This document shows positions 18,693 to 23,654 of a stretch of 23,654 nucleotides of DNA, in pieces. The translations under genes were made by a program, and so were the position numbers. This DNA comes from a virus. The stretch is from positions 1-23,654 of IMG/VR virus record IMGVR_UViG_3300042539_002075; one strand, given 5' to 3'. The notes under the pieces were generated by a model. The model had not been told where the DNA came from and made no database searches. It worked only from the letters and a program-made list of their open reading frames with translations. The stretch's first letter is position 1. Every line of letters starts with the position of its first letter.

Positions 18693-19242
18693 TGTAACAA
18701 TAAAAGAACTTTTAATTCTTTTATCAATTTGTATTCTTACAACAATTTTGAGTTGTTCTTATATGAAATATAATAATGAGAAAAGTCAAAATATTGTTGT
18801 TTTGAATGATGGAAGTGTTGGATTAATCAATCCTCCAAATAGTTTGGAAATGTATGAATTGTTAGAAGAATATTCTAAAAAATACGAAATCCCAAGATAC
18901 ATCATTTACAACATAGCATATCTTGAAACAAGATATCAAGGACCTTTTCATTGGAACTACCGACCTCATCAAACATCTTTTGCCGGTGCGGTAGGTCCAA
19001 TGCAAATAATGCCATCTACGGCAAACATGATAAAACAAAAAAAGATTTCGGTTAAAAACTTAAAGAATAATATAGAATTGAATATTGAAATAAGTACTAA
19101 ATTGTTAAATAAACTTTATAGAAAATATGGTAATTGGAAAATTGTTTGTGGATGTTATAACACAGGTAGACCGATTGTTAATGATTACGCTAAGTTTTGT
19201 GTTGAAAATAAAGATTATAGAAAGAATTGGATTAAATTTTAA
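18676..19242 (+). CDS. Membrane-anchored SLT-type lytic transglycosylase
   Basis: A 188-aa protein. The ATG at 18676 is chosen because the upstream part of the longer ORF is out of character. An N-terminal helix (about 11-26) ends in 'ILSC' (C27), a plausible lipobox, so the enzyme may be a lipoprotein. The SLT (goose-lysozyme-like) domain follows: 'IPRYIIYNIAYLETRYQGP' with catalytic E84, 'SFAGAVGPMQIMPSTAN' (GxxGPMQIxPxTA) and 'WKIVCGCYNTG'. It would cleave the MurNAc-GlcNAc bond of peptidoglycan. With a lipid anchor it fits entry or cell-wall remodelling, whereas the GH19 enzyme fits release (inference). Confidence 0.85.
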   Translation: MNPQNNVTIKELLILLSICILTTILSCSYMKYNNEKSQNIVVLNDGSVGLINPPNSLEMYELLEEYSKKYEIPRYIIYNIAYLETRYQGPFHWNYRPHQTSFAGAVGPMQIMPSTANMIKQKKISVKNLKNNIELNIEISTKLLNKLYRKYGNWKIVCGCYNTGRPIVNDYAKFCVENKDYRKNWIKF

Positions 19243-19625
19243 TCATACATGTTCTCTTCCAAATCAGGAAACTTTTTTTCAAAGATTTTGATTAATTTAC
19301 CTGACTCAGCATTTGCCATATCCTCATTAAATCCACCAATATCAGGACCCATTTCAGTTTTCATGATGGTTCTTTGATACTCGTGAACCCATTCATGAGC
19401 AATTGTTCTGAGAATATCTCTATTAATTCTCTTTTTAATTAAAACTTTGATAACATTATCACCACTTCTACTACCAGTTGTCATATGACCGATTCGTTCG
19501 TTCAAAAACATGATGGTCACATCTTCTTTCAAAGGATATTGTTTTTGTAAAAATTTAAAGAAGTTTTCATACAAGTTTGGATTATCTTGTATAATCGAAC
19601 CCTTATCAACTATAGTCAATTTCAT
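19239..19625 (-). CDS. Small HExxH zinc protease-like protein
   Basis: A 128-aa protein with 'ILRTIAHEWVHEYQRTIMKT': H77-E78-x-x-H81, the zincin helix, then 'GFNEDMANAESGKLIKIFEK', where E101 or E107 could be the third ligand. The N-terminus (MKLTIVDKGSIIQDNPNLYE) lacks the tag of the other zincin. Small single-domain zincins of this form are found in phages and plasmids with unknown substrates. It ends 4 bases inside the convergent transglycosylase gene. Its promoter-like element lies in the 3' end of the upstream gene. Confidence 0.75.
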   Translation of the reverse strand: MKLTIVDKGSIIQDNPNLYENFFKFLQKQYPLKEDVTIMFLNERIGHMTTGSRSGDNVIKVLIKKRINRDILRTIAHEWVHEYQRTIMKTEMGPDIGGFNEDMANAESGKLIKIFEKKFPDLEENMYD

Positions 19626-19628
19626 TAA

Positions 19629-19946
19629 CTATAAATATGGGGTAGTTTCAATATTGGGAGGTGTTTTAGGTTCTTTTAATTTTTGTAATAAACTAGTCTG
19701 ACTTCTAACGTGAAATTCTAATTCTTTGATTATTTTTTCTTTTAACTCCTCATCGGTAATCAACTTACCTCCATTACTTTTCAATCCAAAAAACCATTCA
19801 CCTTCAGTATCAGAATTTATTGAGTAATCTATACTCACGGTTGGTGATTCATTTTCAATTGTTTCACCGTTATGGTGTATCCACGCATCTATACATATTG
19901 TTCCACCGTCTCTTAAAGTATCAAATTTCTTGATAATAATCGCCAT
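19629..19946 (-). CDS. Unknown 105-aa protein
   Basis: MAIIIKKFDTLRDGGTICID then 'AWIHHNGETIENESPTVSID'. Alternating strand pattern in the first 60 residues ('TICIDAWIHHNG', 'VSIDYSIN', 'EWFFGLKSNGGK') suggests a beta-sandwich or barrel, followed by a helix (DEELKEKIIKELEFHVRSQT) and a Pro-rich end (KEPKTPPNIETTPYL). The final codons (Pro-Tyr-Leu-stop) form the promoter-like element of the next gene. No family recognised. Confidence 0.65.
   Translation of the reverse strand: MAIIIKKFDTLRDGGTICIDAWIHHNGETIENESPTVSIDYSINSDTEGEWFFGLKSNGGKLITDEELKEKIIKELEFHVRSQTSLLQKLKEPKTPPNIETTPYL
19630..19638 (-). promoter_or_regulatory. ATATTTATA element upstream of the small zincin
   Basis: Reads C-ATATTTATA-G on the minus strand, 4 nt before the ATG at 19625, and overlaps the last codons of the 19629-19946 gene. 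Confidence 0.35.
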
Positions 19947-19947
19947 T

Positions 19948-20208
19948 TTAGTTATATTTTGGTTTCTTCAAAATACCTTCTTCTATCATAGAATTAGCTT
20001 GTCTTCCAAACCATCCTTGAAGATTCCAAGCCATTCCTGTATCAACAAGATGTTGCCAAGCAGCTATGATTCTTTCTTCATTTTCTTCCTCAATGAAACC
20101 TTCACAGATTCCAACGGCCTCATAATCAGAAAATACATGTTCTTTTGAAGTTTTATGGGTTATTTCTTCACCCCAAAATTGTTGTCTTTCGTAATCGTTG
20201 TTTGACAT
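19948..20208 (-). CDS. Conserved phage protein with LQGWFGR motif
   Basis: An 86-aa protein. Its core ('[20 protein letters not shown]', '[20 protein letters not shown]', '[15 protein letters not shown]') is a well-conserved pattern in many phages: a two-helix unit ending in 'AWxLQGWFGRxAxxLIExG'. I know no function for this family. It is 1 nt upstream of the 19629-19946 gene and 4 nt downstream of 20213-20548, so it belongs to the leftward operon. Confidence 0.8.
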   Translation of the reverse strand: MSNNDYERQQFWGEEITHKTSKEHVFSDYEAVGICEGFIEEENEERIIAAWQHLVDTGMAWNLQGWFGRQANSMIEEGILKKPKYN

Positions 20209-20212
20209 ATTT

Positions 20213-20548
20213 TTAATTTAAAAAAGTTTCTAAAACATAATATGATAATTTATATCCTGTAAACGCGCCTATAGCTGATGGTACAGGAAACACTATCATT
20301 TGTCCCAAATCTGTTACATATTTGGGACGATTCACTATTTTACCCATGTAAGAATAATAAACGAGATATCCTGCCAAAACAGCTAAATCTGTTCTTGTTG
20401 CAATAAACACAACTAAAATAGCACCTAAGAATCCAAATATAAAGTTATCTCTAACACCTTCCCAAATCTCTTTTGGAGTTGCGTCTTTATATTCTTTTAT
20501 AATTTTTTTATATTTTGTAGTTCCCCTTGACATTAAAATTTCCCCCAT
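20213..20548 (-). CDS. Membrane protein of unknown function
   Basis: A 111-aa protein, with ATG at 20548 (MGEILMSRG) or at 20533 ([10 protein letters not shown], 106 aa). Three hydrophobic segments follow a basic N-terminus: '[16 protein letters not shown]', '[15 protein letters not shown]' and '[23 protein letters not shown]'. The '[20 protein letters not shown]' segment has several conserved-looking Pro and Gly. It could be a small holin or immunity-type membrane protein, but nothing in the sequence decides. It is in the leftward cluster of small genes. Confidence 0.65.
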   Translation of the reverse strand: MGEILMSRGTTKYKKIIKEYKDATPKEIWEGVRDNFIFGFLGAILVVFIATRTDLAVLAGYLVYYSYMGKIVNRPKYVTDLGQMIVFPVPSAIGAFTGYKLSYYVLETFLN

Positions 20549-20612
20549 CCTGAATGCAACATCATCTTCATTTGTGCATCCCCAATTTTTTTCAAATATA
20601 TGAATATTTTTT

Positions 20613-20864
20613 TTATTTTTTTAATATTACTTTCTTTAAAGAATCTATTTTTAAATTAAGATGTTCTTTTTCCATATAGAAAACTCTACATTGGTCTCTC
20701 AAGTATTCTTTTTCATCTTTTATTGTTACGTACTCGTAATGTAAATTTTCGTATTTCTTTTTCAAAGCCTCATGCTCTTTGTATTTTAAATCGAATAATT
20801 CTTTGTACTTAGGTGTACAACTATTAAGTCCTAAGAACAGGATGAGGTAGTAAATCTTTTTCAT
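20613..20864 (-). CDS. Coiled-coil lipoprotein (possible outer-membrane spanin)
   Basis: An 83-aa protein. The ATG at 20864 gives a clean lipoprotein signal: MKKIYYLILFLGLNSCTPK, with lipobox 'LNSC' and C16 as the likely lipidated residue. The mature part is almost entirely coiled coil ('ELFDLKYKEHEALKKKYENL', 'IKDEKEYLRDQCRVFYMEKE', 'HLNLKIDSLKKVILKK'). Short coiled-coil lipoproteins of this size can serve as o-spanins in lysis of Gram-negative hosts, which would complete the lysis set, but no separate inner-membrane spanin is paired with it here. A TATAAATAT element lies 5 nt upstream. Confidence 0.7.
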   Translation of the reverse strand: MKKIYYLILFLGLNSCTPKYKELFDLKYKEHEALKKKYENLHYEYVTIKDEKEYLRDQCRVFYMEKEHLNLKIDSLKKVILKK

Positions 20865-20869
20865 AATTT

Positions 20870-20878
20870 TATAAATAT
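20870..20878 (-). promoter_or_regulatory. ATATTTATA element upstream of the lipoprotein gene
   Basis: Reads G-ATATTTATA-A on the minus strand, 5 nt before the ATG at 20864. It immediately follows the stop of the 20879-21115 gene. Confidence 0.35.
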
Positions 20879-21115
20879 CTAAACTTCTATACAAATTAAA
20901 ATTCCAGCACCTCCATTCGATATTTTATATCCCGAAGTTCGATTATCCATAATCCAACCATAGCCTTTGAATCTGAAAATAATTACTTCTTTTTGTTCAA
21001 ACCAACCATGGATTGCATTAGTTGCATAATCGATGTGCAAATTTTTTATTAACTGTTGTTTCCATGGAGCTCTGAACTCCTCTATTAATTCATCAGGTAA
21101 TATTTGTATAAACAT
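20879..21115 (-). CDS. Unknown 78-aa protein
   Basis: MFIQILPDELIEEFRAPWKQ then 'QLIKNLHIDYATNAIHGWFE'. An amphipathic helix is followed by beta strands ('EVIIFRFKGYGWIMDN', 'GYKISNGGAGILICIEV'). No family recognised. It starts right after the end of 21117-21317 (1-nt gap) and ends 14 nt before the lipoprotein ATG. It is probably transcribed with both. Confidence 0.6.
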   Translation of the reverse strand: MFIQILPDELIEEFRAPWKQQLIKNLHIDYATNAIHGWFEQKEVIIFRFKGYGWIMDNRTSGYKISNGGAGILICIEV

Positions 21116-21116
21116 A

Positions 21117-21317
21117 TTAATTTTGGCCGATACTATTCAAATAATCTAAATAATTTCTTTGTGTTGTTAAATGAGATAAATTCTCATGAACTAACTTTAT
21201 GTACTCTTGAGTACTCATTCTTCTTTTTTTATACTGAGATGTCAAAATTTCGATTGACTTTACAGATTCTTGTATTTTGGCCACGTTTACCGACCCTGCT
21301 TGTTTACTATTTTCCAT
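21117..21317 (-). CDS. Small helical protein
   Basis: A 66-aa protein, MENSKQAGSVNVAKIQESVK then 'SIEILTSQYKKRRMSTQEYI', ending 'LDYLNSIGQN'. It appears all helical, with a basic middle (QYKKRRM) that could contact nucleic acid. No family recognised. The overlapping plus-strand ORF (21104-21319) is antisense and hydrophobic without features, so the leftward frame is preferred on operon context. Confidence 0.6.
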   Translation of the reverse strand: MENSKQAGSVNVAKIQESVKSIEILTSQYKKRRMSTQEYIKLVHENLSHLTTQRNYLDYLNSIGQN

Positions 21318-21329
21318 AATTTATATTAT

Positions 21330-21497
21330 TTAATTGTTGGGTTTAGTTTGTCTTACCTCTTCTTCATCAATAAGTTGATTAAGTTCTTTTGTGACCCATT
21401 CTAAATTTTCTTGTGATGTAGGTATTTTTTTTAATTCTTCCAACAGGTTATTTTTATTTTGTTCAGCATCTTCTCTTGTCCATTTTTTGTTTTCCAT
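21330..21497 (-). CDS. Small helical protein, 55 aa
   Basis: ATG at 21497 to TAA at 21330, encoding MENKKWTREDAEQNKNNLLE then 'ELKKIPTSQENLEWVTKELN' and 'QLIDEEEVRQTKPNN'. Two amphipathic helices with a central Pro. It is in the same orientation as its neighbours, 12 nt from each, and is preferred to the overlapping ORF at 21431-21613, which has a Lys/Ile-rich composition without pattern. No family recognised. Confidence 0.6.
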   Translation of the reverse strand: MENKKWTREDAEQNKNNLLEELKKIPTSQENLEWVTKELNQLIDEEEVRQTKPNN

Positions 21498-21509
21498 AAC
21501 TTAATTTTT

Positions 21510-21752
21510 TTAATCTTCATATATTGGCATAAATGTATCTGGATTATATCCTTTGATTTTTCTATGTTTATTATCTTCCAAGTATTTATCTTGTTCAAGT
21601 TTTTCTTTATCAAACTTTTCTCTGATTTTTAATAACCCATCTTTTAATTCTTGGGGTATATCCGGATTGTTTAGAAAAAATTCATCAGTTTTTCTAAACT
21701 CTTCAGATATTTTTTTAATTTTTTCTATTAGTTCTTCTGGTGTTTGTTTCAT
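21510..21752 (-). CDS. Small charged helical protein
   Basis: An 80-aa protein, MKQTPEELIEKIKKISEEFR then 'KTDEFFLNNPDIPQELKDGL' and 'LKIREKFDKEKLEQDKYLED'. Strong helical heptad pattern, ending in 'KIKGYNPDTFMPIYED'. First gene of the leftward cluster of small genes. No catalytic motif. The reading frame on the other strand is an antisense shadow. Function unknown. Confidence 0.65.
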   Translation of the reverse strand: MKQTPEELIEKIKKISEEFRKTDEFFLNNPDIPQELKDGLLKIREKFDKEKLEQDKYLEDNKHRKIKGYNPDTFMPIYED

Positions 21753-21794
21753 AACTTAATTTAATATTTATATCTGTAATTGTCAAATTTTTTA

Positions 21795-21831
21795 TTTTTA
21801 CTTTTAACTCTCCACCTTATAAAAGTAAAAA
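21795..21831. repeat. Perfect 12-bp A/T inverted repeat
   Basis: TTTTTACTTTTA (21795-21806) and TAAAAGTAAAAA (21820-21831) are exact reverse complements around a 13-nt loop. It lies between the end of thyA (21852) and the start of the small-gene cluster (21752). It may act as a weak terminator or an mRNA-end structure, but no T-run follows on the minus strand. Confidence 0.6.
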
Positions 21832-21851
21832 GTTAAATGGTTTCCCTAAAT

Positions 21852-22766
21852 TTAATTAGAAAGTGGCATTTTTATGGATGGATGTGATTGATAATTTTCT
21901 AAAACAATATCATCCAAAGTATATTCTGAAATATCATTAACATCTCTATCGGATAATTTTACTGTTGGTAACGGATATGGTTCTCTTGTTCTTTTGTTAG
22001 AATGTAATATCTCTAAAACTCTATTATCATTGATATTCCACCAATCTTTATCCCCATACAATGAACGAGCGTATTTAACTTTTTCATCGTGATTCATTTC
22101 TCTACCAATCTGTTCCTTTGCTTGTTCAATATGATTTGAATATAAATGTACATCACCTCCATTATAAATCAGTTCGTTAGGAACCATATTAACTTGTTTA
22201 GCAATCATCATCAATAATAATCCGTATGAGGCCAAATTGAATCCAAGACCAAGTCCAACATCGGTACTTCTCATATTAAACATTAATGAGATTGCCCTGG
22301 TTGGAATATTATATTTGATATAATCTTCTTCTGATATTGCAGTCATTTTGCTTTTCTGCGCTGCACATAAATCATATCTCTCATCTTCACTCAGCTCTCT
22401 TGTGTAAACTTGAAATCCATAATGACAAGGTGGAAGAATCATTTCCGACAACTGTCCAACGTTCCAGCTATTCACTATTAAACGTCTTGAGTCTGGATTT
22501 GTTTTAAGGTCGTTGATTAGGTTTGCGATTTGGTCTACATTTGATTCTACACCATTGTTAATATAATACGCCTTATCTTTTTCTCTATCAGACCATTGAT
22601 ATCCGTTACTTTTATAAACCGTCCAATCTCTCCATTGCTTCCCATAAATCGGACCTAAATCACCCCACTTTTTAGCGAACTCATCATCTGTTTTTATTTT
22701 GTTGATGAATTCTTCTTGTGTGAGTGGTCTACCACTTTCGTGTAAATCGTTTTTATTTGCTTTCAT
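21852..22766 (-). CDS. thyA: Thymidylate synthase, C-terminal piece of a split gene
   Basis: 304 residues carrying the catalytic part of ThyA, which methylates dUMP to dTMP using methylene-tetrahydrofolate. Seen: 'WGDLGPIYGKQWRDW', 'NPDSRRLIVNSWNV' (R94/R95, phosphate binding), 'LPPCHYGFQVY' with nucleophile C114, 'RSTDVGLGLGFNLASYGLLL' and 'GGDVHLYSNHIEQ'. The first 13 or so residues (MKANKNDLHESGRPLTQEEF) are not a normal ThyA N-terminus. The N-terminal block with 'LLWFLRGDT' is in a separate frame at 23520-23654. The homing endonuclease gene separates the two and overlaps this ATG by 14 bases. Activity would require the two pieces to assemble. Confidence 0.93.
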   Translation of the reverse strand: MKANKNDLHESGRPLTQEEFINKIKTDDEFAKKWGDLGPIYGKQWRDWTVYKSNGYQWSDREKDKAYYINNGVESNVDQIANLINDLKTNPDSRRLIVNSWNVGQLSEMILPPCHYGFQVYTRELSEDERYDLCAAQKSKMTAISEEDYIKYNIPTRAISLMFNMRSTDVGLGLGFNLASYGLLLMMIAKQVNMVPNELIYNGGDVHLYSNHIEQAKEQIGREMNHDEKVKYARSLYGDKDWWNINDNRVLEILHSNKRTREPYPLPTVKLSDRDVNDISEYTLDDIVLENYQSHPSIKMPLSN

Positions 22767-23481
22767 TTTCTATATTTTTATATTTCCATTTATAGCCTAA
22801 TGCCGTTTCACCTTTTCCTTTACAACAATTAGTTATTGTACTAGCACTATATTTTTTAACGTTAAGGTATTTAACCGCATCTGTAGCTGATTTGTGTTCC
22901 ATTATAAAATTCCCATCCAAATCAAATTGTAAAACAGGTTTTTTATTTTTTTCATGCGTATCATTTAAAAATTTAGAATAATCTGTTTTTCTATTTTTTA
23001 TAGATTTTTTCCACGATTCCCAATCAGTATTTTCTTTAGCCTTTCTCGCCCTATCTTTAAAGTCAACCTTACTAATCCTTTCTCTTAAAATTTTCTTTCT
23101 CTCTTCTTCTGTTACTTCATTTAACCACATATTCAAATGTTTACTTCTACTTGGATTGTGAAAAACAGGATTTGAAAAATCTATAAATTTACTTGTGTTT
23201 CCACCATCCCCTGTTTCTTCCCTTAAATTTGCCCATTCTTTTGATTCAACTACATTGTATAAATTACTTAATTCTATACCTTTTTTAATTAATTTATCAA
23301 CATCGTTTGTTTCAAAAACAATTTCAGTTTTAATATCATCGATAGTCAAACTATGTTTTTTAATATGCCGTTTCCAAATTTTACCACTACCTAAATAAGT
23401 AATCGGATTTTTTGTTGTTTTACCAAGATACTTTAATCCCAAAGGGCTTGTCTTAATATACAAATAATATTTTGTTTCCAT
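22753..23481 (-). CDS. GIY-YIG / NUMOD1 homing endonuclease within thyA
   Basis: A 242-aa free-standing homing endonuclease. The GIY-YIG-type nuclease is at the N-terminus ('YYLYIKTSPLGLKYLGKTTK', then 'YLGSGKIWKRHIKKH'), followed by a charged linker with 'EWANLREETGDGGNTS', common in SegE-like phage enzymes. The C-terminus (about 182-238: 'PVLQFDLDGNFIMEHKSATD', 'AVKYLNVKKYSASTITNCCK', 'ALGYKWKYK') is a NUMOD1 DNA-binding module. Such enzymes cut an uninterrupted allele so that repair copies the gene in. Here it lies inside thyA, between the two coding pieces, with only about 38 nt from the thyA-N stop. A CATATTTATA element precedes it by 12 nt. Confidence 0.92.
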   Translation of the reverse strand: METKYYLYIKTSPLGLKYLGKTTKNPITYLGSGKIWKRHIKKHSLTIDDIKTEIVFETNDVDKLIKKGIELSNLYNVVESKEWANLREETGDGGNTSKFIDFSNPVFHNPSRSKHLNMWLNEVTEEERKKILRERISKVDFKDRARKAKENTDWESWKKSIKNRKTDYSKFLNDTHEKNKKPVLQFDLDGNFIMEHKSATDAVKYLNVKKYSASTITNCCKGKGETALGYKWKYKNIENESK

Positions 23482-23493
23482 ATTCTCTTTTAA

Positions 23494-23502
23494 TATAAAT
23501 AT
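23494..23502 (-). promoter_or_regulatory. ATATTTATA element upstream of the thyA endonuclease
   Basis: Reads C-ATATTTATA-T on the minus strand, 12 nt before the ATG at 23481. It would let the endonuclease and thyA-C be transcribed separately from thyA-N. Confidence 0.35.
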
Positions 23503-23519
23503 GGTGATGGGTATAAAAA

Positions 23520-23654
23520 TTACTTATTTTCCTCATCTTTTTTTAATTTTTCACATTCTTTGAGGTACGCTTGGTACGCGTCTCCTGTCCAGATATTACA
23601 ATCGTTTTCCAAGAGATACTCTATTGATGTATCCCCTCTTAAGAACCACAACAA
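23520..23654 (-). CDS. thyA: Thymidylate synthase, N-terminal piece (partial)
   Basis: The minus strand from the right edge is open for 44 residues to TAA (23520-23522): 'LLWFLRGDTSIEYLLENDCN', 'IWTGDAYQAYLKECEKLKKD', 'EENK'. The 'LLWFLRGDT.I.YL..N...IW' block is the conserved ThyA segment that precedes 'DLGPIYGKQWR', which is found in the other piece. Its start is outside the window. The Lys/Glu-rich end is probably the natural variable loop where the endonuclease landed, and the stop is where the interruption begins. Confidence 0.9.
   Translation of the reverse strand: MLWFLRGDTSIEYLLENDCNIWTGDAYQAYLKECEKLKKDEENK

Noticed and set aside
21431-21613. Minus-strand 60-aa ORF
   Set aside because: It overlaps both the 55-aa (21330-21497) and 80-aa (21510-21752) genes, is Lys/Ile-rich and has no pattern.
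22753-23520. Group I intron in thyA as in T4 td
   Set aside because: The endonuclease ORF fills nearly the whole interruption, leaving about 38 nt on one side and none on the other. I could not find room for an intron core, and the downstream piece has its own ATG. Splicing was not formally excluded.
1-23654. CRISPR array, insertion sequence, tRNA or rRNA
   Set aside because: No regularly spaced direct repeats, transposase, terminal repeats or tRNA cloverleaf were seen on either strand.

Overview
The window looks like part of the genome of a large tailed phage that infects a member of the Bacteroidota (flavobacterium-like). The DNA is very AT-rich. Start codons are preceded by A/T-rich leaders with no clear Shine-Dalgarno sequence. 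Several genes have a TTTG-N20-TAnnTTTG-type promoter, the form used by the Bacteroidota housekeeping sigma factor. Genes are small, densely packed and often overlap by a few bases. The content is viral: two homing endonucleases, a split thymidylate synthase, a polynucleotide-kinase-like protein, a holin candidate, a GH19 endolysin, a lytic transglycosylase, and many families I associate with environmental phages (a DUF5872-like protein, a DUF4314-like domain, an 'LQGWFGR' protein). No tRNA, rRNA, CRISPR array or insertion sequence was found, and no gene-free stretch exceeds about 160 bases.

Region by region: 1-5348 is a set of mostly leftward genes of virion or accessory type, several with an odd short N-terminal segment ending in a [IL]-x-E motif. 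5335-6240 is a leftward NUMOD3/PD-(D/E)xK homing endonuclease. Directly across from it, 6306-6758 encodes a P-loop kinase whose Walker A motif is interrupted by 6 nt that include an in-frame UGA inside an RNA hairpin. 7004-8109 holds a tagged protein, a triple-hairpin intergenic region, a basic 44-aa protein and a holin candidate. 8113-9168 is a leftward HExxH metalloprotease candidate. 9190-10348 holds a class II aminoacyl-tRNA-synthetase-like core with its own promoter and leader, then a small gene.

10345-13398 is a leftward three-gene signalling operon: a GAF-PAS-PAS histidine kinase, a stand-alone receiver, and a membrane-anchored coiled-coil protein. It is divergent from the GH19 endolysin at 13470. 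14105-16443 holds a metallophosphatase, a 28-aa membrane peptide and several small unknown genes. 16565-19242 runs rightward: FKBP prolyl isomerase, UvrC lacking its C-terminal HhH domain, a membrane protein, and an SLT transglycosylase. 19239-21752 is a leftward run of small genes including a second HExxH protein and a lipoprotein. At the right edge thyA is in two pieces separated by a GIY-YIG/NUMOD1 homing endonuclease.

How the parts may work together (inference): two promoter classes appear. The host-like TTTG-N20-TAnnTTTG type precedes the synthetase-like gene, the phosphatase, uvrC and two small genes. A second element reading ATATTTAT(T/A) on the coding strand precedes the endolysin, the histidine kinase operon and the tagged proteins, which suggests an early/late split. 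The tagged proteins may be virion cargo processed by a prohead protease. The two homing endonucleases each sit beside an interrupted nucleotide or nucleic-acid metabolism gene, one split into separate ORFs and one apparently needing translational recoding.
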